Positions 33,490-47,565 are shown, counted from the first letter of the stretch. The stretch is 64,000 nt of DNA from Terfezia claveryi (GCA_015179025.1 WHUX01000010.1:372001-436000), one strand, 5' to 3'. Numbers and translations: made by a program. Notes: a model not told the origin generated them from the sequence alone.

Positions 33490-35630
33490 TTTCTCTGATC
33501 CTTTTGTTGAATTTGTTGAATTGGTTATTCAAGGTAAATGGGGGGGTTTCGTCAAGCCAGACTAGGGTCTCGTATCGTCATTACTTAAGTAGCTGCAGCT
33601 TACATACAAACCGATTTATTGAACCTATTACGAAATACTTTGAGTCAATTCCTGTCTCATTACAGGTACATGTGACCCAATCTTAAACCAGGACTTCTAC
33701 TAAACACTCGTAGGTAACTGTACAAGTACTCAAGATAAGACTGTTTTATCAACCAATACAAACCTGACTCCGTACGCTTTACAGGTGGGCGTATTTTCAT
33801 CCAGATGGGGAATAAGTTCAGATGACCGAACTAGTTTCATATACCTAGATTGCATTGCATATGAGGAAGTTTGAAACACATACCACAGGGTCATTCCGTT
33901 AATGTGTAAGATTATACCCGTATATACCTCCTCCGCCTTGAGTGGATATTCTGTGCTGTAGTTTTGGATTATTCCATGGAAACGATATTCAGAAAAATAT
34001 ATGGGAGTAGGTTTGATAGCTTTATTCCCAGTGACCGTGGAAGTGCATTGAACTCTACCTAGCTGACAGGTTATGCCCTGCGAGGGGTAGTGCAACCAGA
34101 CTAGGTTATGCCTAGTCTGGTTGGCACGGTTATGCTCCTTTCACTAATCTCACATATATTATAAAGTATTACATATACAAGCTCTACGCACATGTCTACC
34201 AAACCCAGGTCATTTACAAACAGGAACCAGAATACAAGATCGCCAACAGGGTCAGTTATTTCTTATTCAAGAAGCACCCCGTGAACCAGTATGGATCTTG
34301 TTACCACGGGGGAAGACGCCGGGGACAGGGGAAGCTAGAGAAAGTTTAGTTTAGCATATGATGGATATAATGGTGTATTGTTTCAGTTTGACCGTGAAGA
34401 CTCCTATAGTATTTGAGACATTGATCCGATAAGGTCGTGAGAGTATGTGTTTTGCATCTAGACTGTAGGATGTTGAGGGTAACCCAAAAAGATCACAATC
34501 AAGTGGGGCTTCGGCTCGCAAACGGTTGAAAATCGGAATTACATATGTGCAATCAAGCATGGGTGTTTGACACATACTGAAATTTAAAAGCAATGATAAA
34601 ATAGAGAAAGCACAACCAGACAAGAGAAATCAGCTGGCCCAGTAAGGGGGGGGATCCTCTGAGCTCAATCCCCGATGTTGGCCTTCCCGAGGGATTAGCA
34701 CATGTTACTATAGTGTTTCCAAAAATAAAAGCTATCACCATCACCCTGGCAGGATGGCTGCACAAAGTCCAATACTAGCAATATCAATGAATCAATTAGG
34801 GCGGCCTTTCCTGTCTTCATTCTACGCGCACACGAGGTGAACAACCTTCTCCGACATGAAGAGGAAGTCCAGACTCAACAGCACTGCCCTAATCACTGAG
34901 TCTCCGTGGATGTATATTTATTGAGTAGGTGCGTGAAAAGCAGGGCTGAGAAAGGTGGGGGGGGTTTTTTTCATTCCTCCGGAAACCACAATTATGCAGA
35001 AGGAAATATCATCTCCAATGGAAACAACAATTCCTTGACATGCCATAGAGCCAGGTTTAGCACAAAGCAAGATACCGAGCTGGGGAGAATAAGTATCCAG
35101 CGCGGAACAGGCTACAATCACGCCCTCAGTCCTTAAGGCTCCACTGCCCTCCATAATTATGGATGCAATGTATCCTCCTAGCCTCTAGAAGCAGTTTCTA
35201 GTACTATTTCAATGGAAAACGGCGATTCCTTCAATTATATTTATTTTATTTAGATCTATCGAACACTATGTTAATACACCAAATTCTACTCCATACTGAC
35301 GATGAGAGGTGGCCTTCTTCCTTTTGTTCCATCCCGGTATACCACAAGATAGTTGTGTCATTACTAAGTTGTGTGGGCTAGACTTACAAAGGTACGTAAC
35401 TTTGGCTCACGATATAAAATTCATTTACGCGGGAACGGGAAGGCCTAATGTTTGAGATAGAAAGGGTCAAAACTCTAGTACATATAAACACAGACGGGAC
35501 AGTAGATCGCATTACAACGTACAACATTAAGTACTAGTAGATAAAATGAGGTCTATCAAATTAAGGCCTGCACCATCAAGCAGGAAGGCTGACGGAACAG
35601 AAAGGAGCAGCTAATTACTGACTATCCTAT
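33490..35630. other. Long spacer containing a hairpin repeat
   Basis: 2.1 kb between the E2 promoter and the ALG9 3' end. A 121-codon minus frame (33730-34095) and others have no recognisable domain. A dispersed hairpin repeat lies at 34079-34127. Otherwise nothing is assigned. Confidence 0.5.
34079..34127. repeat. Dispersed hairpin repeat, copy 1
   Basis: Arms GTGCAACCAGACTAGG (34090-34105) and CCTAGTCTGGTTGGCAC (34111-34127) form a hairpin with a 5-base loop and a one-base bulge. A 25-bp stretch (34079-34103, starting TGCGAGGGGTAGTGC) is identical to 59854-59878. Confidence 0.8.
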
Positions 35631-37843
35631 CTACAGCTCATCCCTAGCTTCCTCAATATCCTCTTCCGGGGTTTGCCCCGCCTCTGGTGCCGGAGCGCTA
35701 TCCACTACTTCATGTTTCCTCCGCAAAAGACAATATTCTCCCCAAGTTTTGCTTTGGTTCCTTCCCGGAATCCACAGAGCCCTCTCTAGGAAAGAGCGTG
35801 TTCCAGCTGCGTCCAGAAATCCTTCACAATGAATTCTCTCCCATTTGCTGTTGTCAAGCATATAATTCGGCTCCAAGTCCGACAGCTCCATAGACGTAGA
35901 TGGTAGAAAAGAATCGACAAGGTAATCACAAGTGGCGATGTCAACCTGAGGCACGATATCAATTAGCACGCATAAAATCTAGAGCTGAGAAAAATGGGAC
36001 ATACATATTTCGACATATCCTCCTGATTCTCATTATTCATACCCTTCGGGATAGCCCACATGCCTGGCCTATCCCATCTCCCAGCCTCACCCTCCAGAAA
36101 CTGGCCTGGGAGCAGCCCTGCAAACGCACTCTTTACAAACCTCGGCCTCATTCCATCTGGTAGGAAGTAACTCGATGGAAATCGATACCATTCTTTCCCG
36201 AAACATATATTTCCGGTTGCATTTTCTGGAATGTATTTCGGGCTGTACATGTGCATTGGGGCACTGTATCCAGTTACCACAGCTAAAATCCGCGATGCGG
36301 ATATTAGTAGTGCTATAGCGATGGGCAAGATCAGAACGCCCCAGTTTAGTATTGAGAGAAGGGTGTGCTGGAGCGGAAGTTCCACGCGTGTAGCAGAGAT
36401 AAATGTGGAGAAAGCCCCCCAGATGGAAAGAACGGCGTGGAACGCGATGGCAGAAGAAAGACATAGTGCTGGATATGCGACGAACATGAAGCGTTCCTCT
36501 TTGTGGGGTTGGAGTGAAAAGATGGTCAACCAGAGATAGAATGGGATCGAGAGATTGATGAGAGCTAGCGTTGAAGTCCGATGTTGCCTGCTACTACTAG
36601 TAGGGACAAAATGGAACAAGACCTGAGTAAATCATTAGCAACCTGAATATAAGGGCTGAAATATTCTTATGTACCAATAGAGGGGCAGAAAGTAGAGCCA
36701 GAGGCAGAAGGATATTGAAGTTCAACGCCAGATTAGCAAGGTAAAACCACCAAGGCTCTGTTCCATAGATGTCGGGTCCCTTTCCAGCCCCACCAAAAAC
36801 ATTGTACATTACAATATTTAGAGGGACCACCTCCAATTTCTTGTATGCCCAGGTATCGACAGCAGTGACAGCTGCCTACAGAAGTGGTCAATGTCATACA
36901 TGGCATTTCATGATGGGGATCATATGTGCCTACCAGAACCCCGAAGGCTCCCAATGCTGCCTTAATGAAAACTCCGATAGTTCGGCCCACACCATTTGAA
37001 CCAATTCCGGCCAACAAGCGCTCCATCACAAATGGAACCACTATCGCCATGCTGAATGGCCATCCCAATAATCCCCCAATGGCAAACCAAAACACGCCCT
37101 CAACTGTCTTCCGTCCTTCAGAATGACGCCTGTCGATAAAAGCTGCCATGCCCAACATAGTCGTGTACATAGCAAAAGTTGAAGGCAAATATGCTGTAGC
37201 AGCGTGAAAAACCCCAGCGGCCGTCATTGTCACCACGAGGTACAGCATGCCAATCTTCCTGCTCACATTGACCGAAATGGCCTCATATAGTCGAGTTTCG
37301 CACCAGGCGCAGACGCCCGCAAAGATACATCGCAGAGCATAGAATTCGTGGATCTAGAGACACTGGTAACATCCTGAACTTAGTATATTGGAACAGCCCC
37401 TTCATTACAACCCGCTACGTTTCCTGAGCAATCAATTACCCACCTTGCTCATCTGTGGCAAGAACGATATCCACCTGCTTAGGAACGCATGAAGCCCTAC
37501 ATAGGCCCAACTTCGAATTGCATACACTGGAGAATACTCCCACGTCTGAAGCCCATTGTTGTGAGCAAGGTAGTGTGTTGGCTCCCAGTAATTAAATACT
37601 ATACCCCCATATTAGCTCCTGTACGGCGTAAGCACTCCATGAGAGTATACCTTCATCGCAGTCGGGTATCGTTGCGTATCGAGCAGAGAGAAGGCGTATA
37701 ACTAGTAAGGTGGAGAATATCGTGAGTTTCGAGAAAATCGGCCGAACTACTTCTTTTTCTCTGAATCAAATGAAATTAGCCTCGTAAAGAAAAATTGACC
37801 AGTAAGCATACCTCTGAGCTACAGGCATAGCTCGCTTCTCCAT
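35631..37843 (-). CDS. ALG9: Dolichol-P-Man:Man6(8)GlcNAc2-PP-Dol alpha-1,2-mannosyltransferase (Alg9)
   Basis: Seven exons: 37843-37812, 37760-37651, 37598-37444, 37353-36934, 36875-36675, 36622-36007 region ending at 36005, and 35945-35631; 616 aa. GT22 enzyme of the ER lumen that adds the seventh and ninth mannose to the lipid-linked oligosaccharide. Seen: the lumenal catalytic loop DCDEVFNYWEPTHYL (first-loop acidic DE of GT22), GLQTWEYSP, the polytopic core (GLLGWPFSMAIVVPFV), IFSLQPHKEERFMFVAYP, which is the family signature, and NICFGKEWYRFPSSYFLPDG near the C terminus. The first coding exon is only 32 nt (MEKRAMPVAQR). The tail is Pro/Glu-rich. It shares its pathway with ALG1 of this window, but the two are 14 kb apart and not co-regulated by visible sequence. 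Confidence 0.93.
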
Positions 37844-38726
37844 TTTTTCCTGTTTTTGAGCTGTATTGAGCCGTTCAAAAGTTCATCACTTCTCAACATC
37901 GATCGGTAACTATTGTTTCGAAGCATGTGTCAACTTGATGTTCCGGCATTAGACTCTTGCCAAGTAACTGCGCTACACGTGATACATACATATGTATGAA
38001 TGCTTATGCATCTGTGCGTATGTATGTAGGTATAAAATAGTATGCATGCATATGTAGTCTCTATAACAGACGAAAAAGGATCACGTAACGCAACTTCATT
38101 AATTATCCTCCTGTTCAAAACATCTAATTACAAGAGGGCATGACAGATTAGACCATGCAGCACCCGCCATAACATCTTCCAACGTTCTGCCATCATCCTT
38201 TTTTATTCACATACAATCAACCCCCAACCCAGATCCATCCGAGACCCTATTGCATGTACAAAGAAGAGGATCGAGACTATAAAGAAGTTAAAATGTAGAA
38301 ATACAACGCTGTAAATGAATATTTATGAATAGAAGAAGTTAAGCGTCACAGAGAAAAGGAGATACATAAAGATTAATGCACCAAGTATAAAGATGATGTA
38401 AGGACAGTCATGAAACAGAACAGGAAACGCCAGTATGATGACATTAAAAATTGTAAGTGATGTAAGGGAAATTATTACTTTAAGTATGTTAGGAACAAAA
38501 AAAGGTAGAAAGAAAAGAAAAAAGAAACTTGAAGAAAAAATATATTCAGGGAAGAAGACGGATACTAAACTGTAAATGAGTTAATTACCCTAACCGGTAC
38601 TGATATCTAGCCCGCCAAACCCCAGTAAGAAATCAAACATATATCAGGAATGCGCCGAATGAAAATAAACAATAAAGACACCCAAGGATAAACAGACACC
38701 TTTTTCCACTCCATATAATCATCCCA
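37844..38726. other. ALG9 upstream / RasGEF 3' region
   Basis: 0.9 kb, AT-rich, with purine-rich tracts (38320-38560). It includes the ALG9 promoter and the 3' flank of the LTE1-like gene. No gene recognised. Confidence 0.5.
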
Positions 38727-41700
38727 TCATGCCTCAAGATTTTTACTGAGGCCCTTGATCTCCTCATCAGAAAGCGACGCGATCCAAAGACAACGCTCGC
38801 ATACCCCATCCACAGCTTTAAAGTCGTATTTATGTGACGCCTCTGTCAAGCGGAGAAGTCGCTTTATAATTGTTGCGGTCATGCGATGTTTTTCAAAATT
38901 GACTAGAAGCCCGCCGTCCGAAGTCCCCGCAAGGTGTGAAGGTCGTTGTGCATTATATATTAAGTCATGCGTAAATAGTCCTGTATAGTTTATAAGGTAA
39001 GCTCGTACAGGCATATATACAATCTGAAGAGCTTACCAACAAATGGAATACAACCAGTTTCCCCAGTCACTTTGTCCATCTCAATTCTTAGATTATGAAA
39101 ATTTCTGACTGGTTGAATGAGTGCTTCTAGTTGCTTGAATGTCTCCATATCTGGGGGAGATACAAGTTTCCATGTCTTGCGTAGGCGGGCGATGTTCGAG
39201 TTCAGCAAGGCCGCAGTGATTTGATACATAGTTGCAAAGTTCTGTAGCTTTCTTGCGTGTGCGGCAATATGTATCATTTTAACAATAGTCCTAGCTCTTT
39301 CATCGACATCTCTCGTCATGACTATCTCGGACATGGCCCATTTCCACATCTGCAGCAAACTGTCAGGAAATAGTCACGGGGCTAAATTACAGTCAATGGA
39401 TGTCTTACCAGATTGAATCTAGCAATTATGAGCTCCACCCCATGGACGTTCTGTAACTTGAGGAATTCAACCCAATCTCTAACCATAGTACTTGTTTGTT
39501 TCCATCTCAGCTCCACCAGCTCCTTCCAATCAATCTCGTTCAAGGCATCCTTTTCAATCAATGTAAATTGCTTCGCTAGAAGCTCAGAGTCATACGCTAG
39601 AATGAAAGGTAGATGTATTGACGGCGGCTGTAACAGAGAAATGGAGTCTCGGGTTTTTTTTCGCTGTCGTGGTGTTGAATCTGGAGATGACATATTATGG
39701 ATACTAGCCCAAGGGAAAGCGTCTTGGTCCAAAGTGCTCGGATGTGGCTGGTAGAACCCGTTATGGGTGTCTGGATTCATACCAAGTGCCTGCTCAAAAG
39801 TCAAGGAGGGTGATGGTGGGTGCCGCAAGGGATGTGATGAGATTCCAAGGTCAGCTATGACGCTAGATTTGGGAAACTTGAAGTGCGAGGCATTGTTGAG
39901 AGATTGGCTGCGGGATGGTAGATCAAAGGACAACTCTGAAGAAAGCTCGCTCATATAATCAACATCGTCTTCCTCAGTAATGTGCTGCGTGGGCATTTGC
40001 TCAGATCTAAGGTCCTGAAATCTAGTCTGCTTGGGTGAAATCGGTAAATCCAAAGGTGCAGCCCTTGGAATTGAGTTCCGAGGAAATGATGGTTGCGCAG
40101 TTTCTGTCTTCTCAGAAACTTCTGCAAATGGGAACCCAAAAGAACTAGCGCTTGAGTTGAAAGCCGGTGGCGTCTCCAGAGGTACCTGATCGACAACCTT
40201 CTTGTGCCTCCTCTTGAATCTTGCGAGGTAATCGTCATAGGGCTCTACGTCTTTAAGGTCTATGCCCTGATGTGGCTCCAGTCCGGCGAAAGTAGAAGGA
40301 ATTGATTGGTGATGTTTGGTCGCGGAGTAACGAGGTCTATTGTTGATAACATTGTATATTCCAGACAGATCGTTACCTTGTTGTGTCACTTCACTTGAAG
40401 GCCTACTTTCTGCTTGAAGAGACATAGACATCCGTCGATCATATCTCCCTTCTAATTTCATAAGAGCGACCTCGATCCCGCCATCATCACTTTCGTTATC
40501 TGCTAAAGCAGCAAGTTGCATGACTCCCTGTTCGAAGAGCTCCTTCGCAGTCGTAGGGGAAGCTGGAGGAGGCTGCATTGTCTCATCACCTATCGGGAAT
40601 TGGACACCGCCACCTTTGGCAACGGCACCAAGTGAGACGACTCCGGCGGCAAGTTGCTGCGGCCGGGGAGCATAATCGTCTCGAGAATTCCCAAAGGTGA
40701 GAACAGATGATGGAGCATTGAAGGAATACACCGAAGTTGATTTGGAAAATGTTGAGAGGGAGCCTGTAGATTTTGGCCTTGTGGGAACTCCTAGGTCTGT
40801 GATGTTGGCAGCCGCACGTAAATCCCCTCCTGGTTTTCGTCTCAACAACCTGTTTGGTAGAGCATGAGCTACATCCTCCAAGGTGCCAAAAATTGAGGCA
40901 GCATCTGAATATCCATCGATATGACTGGTATAGCTTTGGTAGGACTGTCCCATTGACTTGGGCTCCCCAGTTGCAGATAAAAACAAATCCGCAGAGACGT
41001 GACGTAGTACCTTATCACCAAGATACCCTTTTTGCTTCTGTGCTTTAAGGGTTTCTTGCAGGAGGCGCAGCTTTGATGTGGATGGTTCAGGCTGAGCTCG
41101 TGATGATGTTTCCAAACCAATGAGCCCGAGATCTTCGATGTTGCTATTTGCCAATGACTTCACTTGTGCCGCTCGCATTCCATCTTGGAGTTCTTTTACC
41201 ATGTTCGCGGCATTTGAACTGGATGGACCCCTAATAGTATTGCCTCTTCTTCTCGTCTGGGGTGATAGTGGAAAATTCTCAACAATAACAGATCGCTCAT
41301 CAAACTCACTTGGAACACTCTCACCCACTGTAGTAGTATCTACAGTAGCCCTTCTCAGTATTTGCTTACTACGAGACAATCTCTGCCGTTCAGTTCCTCG
41401 CTGATCTCCGGTCTTTTCTCCGGGTATAATTTCCTCCTGAATTACTCGTTGAAAGGCATCAACAACGCCAGCCCCCAAAAGATCGATGCGTGCCATTTTA
41501 CCGTCCATAGAGCCTGTCCAGCCTCGGCCACTCCTGCTTCCACTGCTCCCACTATTGCGAATATAATTGGCTGCCACATATCTAGTGAGAGAGTCTGTTG
41601 TAAAATCTGAATTATTGGAAGTACTTCCGTGCTTCGATACCGGTACCGGCGAATGTATACCACTCGGATTGTACATGCTTGGATGCCCTTTGCCACTCAA

Positions 41701-44184
41701 TGCCTTTTTCAAACTCTCAATAAATTTCTTCATACCAGGCCCACCTAACCCCAGACGGTGATGATGGCTTGCTGGTTCGTATTGCTCGCTGATCCCAGTT
41801 GACGAAGTTGCCATGGACATGGTATTTGAGATACATAGTCCATCCTCCGGCGTAGGCGTTGATGGTGCAATTACCTCCACATACGCAGCAGTAGGCGGTA
41901 AAAGTGTGCCACGTACAAGTGAAGAACCTGCATATGGGAATGCCATCAGTACATGTGTGGACCGAGCGAGCGAATTCTGAAGAGGTAAAGGTTGACGGTT
42001 ATCCCTTAATGCATCTGTAAATGAACCAGATCTTTTGTGTGCTGAGGGTCGAGACTTTTTCACTGAAGCAAATGTCTTGTCGTTGTTCGAAGGCGCTGCC
42101 TTTAAACTTGATTTGGTGGCCGTGAACCCAGGAACCAAAAATGCATTGGATGTGGATTTTTTAGAGACATTTGACGTTGCATTAAGACTGGCATCACTCG
42201 CAGCCTTGGTGAGGACTTTCTTCTCCAGACTCCTCATCGATAACTTTTTATTTACTGCCATGAGGTCATCCGAAAATTTTGGTGAGCTCTCCTTTGTTTC
42301 AATGTCACCCAGGTTGTTAAATTTCCCATTATTCACAGATTTTTGGTGGACTTGAGATAAACTCGCACCAGGCCTAGTAACAGATGACGACTGGAGTGGA
42401 AAGCCCAAAATTAATTTGTCGCTTTGATTTCTTTCCCCCGGTGCCCTACCAGGTAAAATCTCTTGCTCGATAGTAGCATCTGCACCTGTGCTGCTACCAC
42501 CATCATCCCAATACAAAGCGCATGTCCTTCTCCAACATTTTTTTAGCTCCCCTATAATCTTGATATCAGATTGCGATCCTCCCAGGAGCACAGTCTCCGT
42601 AAGATCATTCAAGGAACTGACAAATTTCTGCCGCAGACTAAGAGATGGGACAAAGTCGTCCCCAAAATAGTTTAGCAGCCAATGCCTAATAGCAACAAAG
42701 GCCCTGACCCTCACTACTCTACCAATATCGTCATTTCGTGCAATCGCCCATCGCAATCTAGCAATCAAATAAGCTACCAGATCCAATGGTGTCATGAATA
42801 ATCGATATGTCAAAAAGAAATCAGAGAGCAGTTGGTAGTCCAAGAATGTCGCAGATGTTATTTGCGCTATAATCCTCGGTGGTGTAGCGGCCAGAATTTG
42901 CTGATTCCGGGGGTCGTATTTCACTATCGAAGGAAGCTCGGAAAACGGAGGGAAAGAGAGTACGTCGAATATTTGGGGTGTAATTGCTGTTGATGTGGGA
43001 ATATGCCGTATTGGAGACGGCATGCTTGGGGGTGGAGACGCAAAAGGGCTGTTTCCCCGGCCCGGAAGTAGAGGAATAGGTGAAGACGATAGTTTTAACC
43101 TCTCATCACCTGGCATAAACCATTTAAAGTCGGTGATCTGGGAGCCCGCCGAGGATCCAACTTCACCTTTGGTAGACGGTATAATCAAGCTCGAGGAGCC
43201 TTGATTACTCGAAGAGCCTTGGAGAAATGGAGTTCCATGTGGGGTAAAGCATGGTGATCCGAGCGTGTAATGAGGAATGTTTACATGGAGTCCATCAGAC
43301 GAGGGTTCTGGGCCTGCTGTCTTTGGCCGCTGGGTTTCCACGCGGTCGATAACGACACGATAGCCGTCAAGATCTTGGGCCGTGGGCGTGCTTCTACCGG
43401 TAGCGGTACTAAATGAGTATGCGCGCTGATGATGTGAACGTGTAGGTACTGGGGGAGATGATTTGATGTAGAAATCGGCACCGTCTTGTTTGTGGACCCT
43501 TCGGGTTGGTGTACGTGGTGGTGATGTTGGAGGGTGTGGCTTCTCTCGGGATCTGCGGAGTTCAGGTTCTCTAGGGCTGGCCTCGTCTTCCCAACTATAT
43601 CCAGCCCTTTCTTCCGATGGGCGCAATGGAATGAGCTTTTCATGTGCTGGTCGAATAACTGGCCTGGCCCATAGTTTGTCTTGTCAGTCTACGGTGTATA
43701 ACACAAGGCTAAGTTACTATGCACAACCTCTATTAAGAACGGAGGGCAGGCAACAAAGACTTTGGACTGCATCTAATCGCATGGTCGAGACGAGGAACCA
43801 AGAGAATTGGAGGATAGCAGCACAAAGGGTAGAAGATGCGAACCTCAAGTATATCAGGCCATTACTGACGTTTCCTACAGTGAATTGTTGGCCTCGAATC
43901 GACGATATTGCGGAAGCCGAAGTCACTGTCCTGAGGCTTCTTTGCGTTGTCGCATCCGGCATTTTCTTTAGCTTCAACCGCTCGAGACCGAGCTTTAGGT
44001 CAGGCACATTTTCATTAGGGATCTGGGGAGCTGCGGTTCTCCGAGCCTTCTTCGGGGTGGTAGGTGCCGACTTTGCCTGCCGTCGCGATGAGGAGGATTC
44101 GAGCGACGAGACGATGTTTTGATCCTGAATAGTAACCCCCCGTGTAGGCGAAATCGCGGCGGTGAGTATGGGGCCCTCGTCCAT
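38727..44184 (-). CDS. LTE1: LTE1-like Ras-family guanine nucleotide exchange factor
   Basis: Exons 44184-43844, 43663-39409, 39349-39037 and 38980-38727 encode about 1720 aa. A RasGEF N domain (about residues 370-500: PPRIIAQITSATFLDYQLLS, FFLTYRLFMTPLDLVAYL, VRVRAFVAIRHWL) is followed by about 900 residues of disordered Ser/Pro-rich sequence, then the catalytic CDC25 domain (about 1465-1710: LAKQFTLIEKDALNEIDWKE, FNLMWKWAMSEIVMT, HIAAHARKLQNFATM, LNSNIARLRKTWKLV, IPFVGLFTHDLIYN). Separated REM and CDC25 ends with a very long linker are typical of Lte1, the mitotic-exit/polarity factor; a general RasGEF cannot be excluded. The first intron uses a weak GTTCGC donor, chosen because it joins GLIYLR to PVIRPAHEK. 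The start is uncertain; the frame stays open upstream beyond 44262 without another ATG, so a 5' exon may exist. Confidence 0.8.
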
Positions 44185-45504
44185 TTGCCAGGAGGGCGTC
44201 TCGTGGACTTCCACTGGTAACTGGTGGATCGAGTTCCGTAAGTCAGATCCGTTCGCGAGCAAGGCGAAGGGCTTTCGTACCAGGGTGCGTGATGATGTTG
44301 TTGCATTCGGAAAAAGGGAGAAATGTGGGTTTCTCCGGTGACAGCTTAGTGGGTCGAACAGGGAGCCGGTAGAGGGCTAGTATACCGGCCGGCGGGCAGA
44401 GATGAAGACGAACCGTGGGAGCGGGCGAGTGTGTAAAGTACATATCTCGAAAGGAGATAAGTAGCCGGTGATCCTATTTAAAACGCGATTAGCGAACTGG
44501 GGTGATCTAGTTGAGGGACCCCACCATACTCCGTATTTCCCTGACCTTAACCATCGTTACCTACGGCTGCACGAGGGCTCTGCATAACGGCTGGAACGCA
44601 CTGCGACATCGACCCGAATCGTGCATGCAAGCCTATGTACCTATACCCACATGGTCCTGGCTGGTAGATGTTGAAACGGCCAGCTATGGATATGTACATA
44701 GGCCAGTGCTATGCTGCAGCATAAACTGAGCAAAGGCATGCCAGCTAAATACAGTATGTAGATAACCAGGGTTTACAGTCATTGAGAGCCCTGCTACTTA
44801 CGTTTCAATTATTACCAGACAAGCTATCCAACGGTATCTATATCATTATGTTTATGTTTATGTTTCAAGCTGCCATAATCCGGAGACCGTTAATTGAACT
44901 GTATGCATTTATGTAATACTCGCCTACTCTACCGTACATACTCGCAGAAACTAGTACTATGTAGGTGCCAACCAGACCAACTATGTAGTCTCATGCCCGC
45001 GTTCGTAAGCAGCAGTAGGGTCTTGGCATGAGACTAAACTAGTACTATATCCTGTACCACCCCAAGCCTGGCCCTCGCAGATTAGGTGTTTATTTACTCT
45101 ATAGACTTGCAGGGACTGCCAATCGACGGACAACCAATTGCAACAGTTGATGTTTTTTGTTTTGTTTTGATTTTGCTCAAGTGTACAATTAGGGGACGTA
45201 GGGGTGGTAGGGTCGGGGCAGCTTTTAAACTGCACTTGGCGTCACCCAGTAGAAGACAATCAATGCTGAGTTGGTCTAGACTACTTAGGGTCCCCGTCAC
45301 ACCAGAAGCGGATTCTCATGGCCCCAATAATACAAAGCAATATGTGCCAAGTCTTGCTCTGTCTAGAGGACATGCACAGAGCTAGTTTATTTACATGGTA
45401 TGTAGGTAGGTAGGTAGTAGCTTACGGTGATCCTCCTCCCTCTCCACCTCAAACACCAGAACCACCTCACACCGTCAGCCATATTCACATAAAGAAACAT
45501 CACC
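44185..45504. promoter_or_regulatory. Divergent upstream region of LTE1-like (-) and HYM1 (+)
   Basis: 1.3 kb between divergent genes. The left edge may hold a 5' exon of the RasGEF gene. A single arm of the hairpin repeat (GTGCCAACCAGAC) lies at 44965-44977. TAGG/TATG simple repeats occur at 44843-44862 and 45400-45420. Confidence 0.5.
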
Positions 45505-46904
45505 ATGGCCTTTCTTTTCGGTCGCACCCGGCAAAAGTCGCCTCAGGAGCTTGTGAAAGCTGTGAGGGATTTCATGGGTCAGATGGACAGGCCACTGGAG
45601 AAGCGGAGGGTAAGTGATGTTTGGCACTCCCGACATCCTGAGCTAATGGTTCTGTGTCTTCAGGCTGCTGAAGAAATGGCCAGATTGCTCGCTCAAATGA
45701 AGGTCATCGTACAAGGGAACACTGGTTGGTCTTGAACCCAAGATCCGAACCGCAGGCGGTTGTGTTGACCGGCGTTAGTAGATACTGGAGAAGCATCCCC
45801 GGAACAAGTGCATGCCCTGGCAACGGAGGTCCTTGGTTTGGACTTATTGCCTTTACTTTGCAGTAATCTTCATCGACTGGATTTTGAGGTAGGTACCCAC
45901 GACTAGATTCCATATCACAAGCCGTTGCTGATCTCGTCATACTACCGAGCTAGGTTAGAAAGGACGTTACTGCAATATATACTGCTCTCCTTCGTTACGG
46001 CCAAGACAGATTTGGACGCCTTCCTACCGTTGAATACATCAGCCAGCGCCGGCCAGACACACTGCTCATCTTGCTGAGAGGCTATGAAATGCCCGAAATT
46101 TCCAATAATTGCGGAACCATGTTACGGGATAGTATCAAGTACGAAGTTCTAGCAAGCCTGGTACTGAACGACGAAAGGTTTTGGAAATTTTTCGACTATG
46201 TTCAAGGGGGAAGCTTTGATGTCTCCAGTGATGCCTTTAGCACCTTCAAGGTCTGATCATTACCCAACGCATACGGAAGCTCGATCGCGTTGTGTATACC
46301 ATACTGATTATTTTCAATTTAGGATCTCCTAACTAGACACAAGGCCGTGGTTGCTCAGTTCCTGCAAATAAATTACGATCAGTTCTTTGCTAAATATAAC
46401 AGTCTTCTAAAATCCAGTAACTATGTTGCTAAACGGCAATCTATCAAATTGCTGGGAGAGATACTGCTCGATAGGGCAAATTATACCATCATGACGATGT
46501 ATGTTGATTCGGCGGACCATTTAAAGCTGACGATGAATTTACTACGGGACAAAAGCCGCAATGTTCAGTACGAGGCCTTCCACGTATTCAAGGTATTAAT
46601 TAAGCAATTGAAAGGAGTTGAATGAAATAACATGTTATTAACTAATATATTGTAGGTCTTTGTTGCAAATCCCAAGAAATCCAAGGCTGTCCAGGATATA
46701 CTCGTTAAAAATAGAGAGAAATTACTGGATTTTCTTCCTAAATTCCATGCCGAGCGGCGAGGTGAGGACTATTTACTACTTTTATATTGGCAATGATGCT
46801 AATGTGGTGGCATCTCAGACGACGAGCAATTCATTGATGAGAAAGCGTTTCTCACGAAGCAAATTGAATCCCTACAGCCTCTTCCCAGGATGATCCCAGC
46901 ATGA
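45505..46904 (+). CDS. HYM1: Hym1/Mo25 (CAB39) scaffold protein
   Basis: Seven exons: 45505-45609, 45664-45724, 45779-45888, 45954-46250, 46323-46592, 46656-46761, 46819-46904; 344 aa, the usual Mo25 length. Mo25 proteins are armadillo-like helical scaffolds; fungal Hym1 supports the Kic1/germinal-centre kinase of the RAM (MOR) network controlling polar growth and septation. Diagnostic stretches: [32 protein letters not shown] ([17 protein letters not shown]), [91 protein letters not shown], and [16 protein letters not shown]. All introns are 50-72 nt. The start ATG follows TCACC and fits the family's N terminus. Confidence 0.95.
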
Positions 46905-47565
46905 TTGGACCTTTCCTCTACTGTTTATGAACTATTGCTTAAGGGCCCTCAATGTTATTGAGCTAAGCCTGAGCTTTTAATTTATGACGATTCCCAGCTT
47001 CAAACTTCTGGTTCTTGTTATTCAGTGCACGCTGATTCGTGTTTCCTGCGACAGCTATCTCTTTTTTTTGATTTCTATGCTTTCTGGCTACCCCCGTATC
47101 TGGCGATGACCTTCATGTTTACTTTCATTCCATCTGGCATTGTATCAAAAACCCTTGTTTGGCGATGGTTGGTCCTGGAGTCAATTGTTGTCGTTCCTTT
47201 GGTTTATTACCTTTCTATCCGAGACATTGTAGTATACTATTATTGGTACTCACTTTAAATATCGATTCATTTTATTTTTCCGCAATGTTTCAAAGAACTA
47301 CCAGATATTATTCTGTTCGCTATGCTCACTGCTTCGTAGACCGCCTATAATTACATAGCAAATTTAGAATGTCAGAAACGCCTTCATGATAATGTTAACA
47401 TCATTTCGGGCCAGCTGAGGACATAAGGCTACGTGGCTGGCTCTGCCAATACCCCGCACATGAAGCGCGCTGTTTATTCGAACTGAGATAGACACAAATA
47501 CTGTGTACTTGGTTAAGGTACTTGCAACAATCGGTAATCGAGAAGCAGCTTCACTATCTTTTGGC
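46905..47565. other. Spacer between HYM1 and the 5'-nucleotidase gene
   Basis: About 660 bp, AT-rich, holding the HYM1 3' UTR and the downstream promoter. Short Phe/Tyr-rich frames are compositional. Confidence 0.5.
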
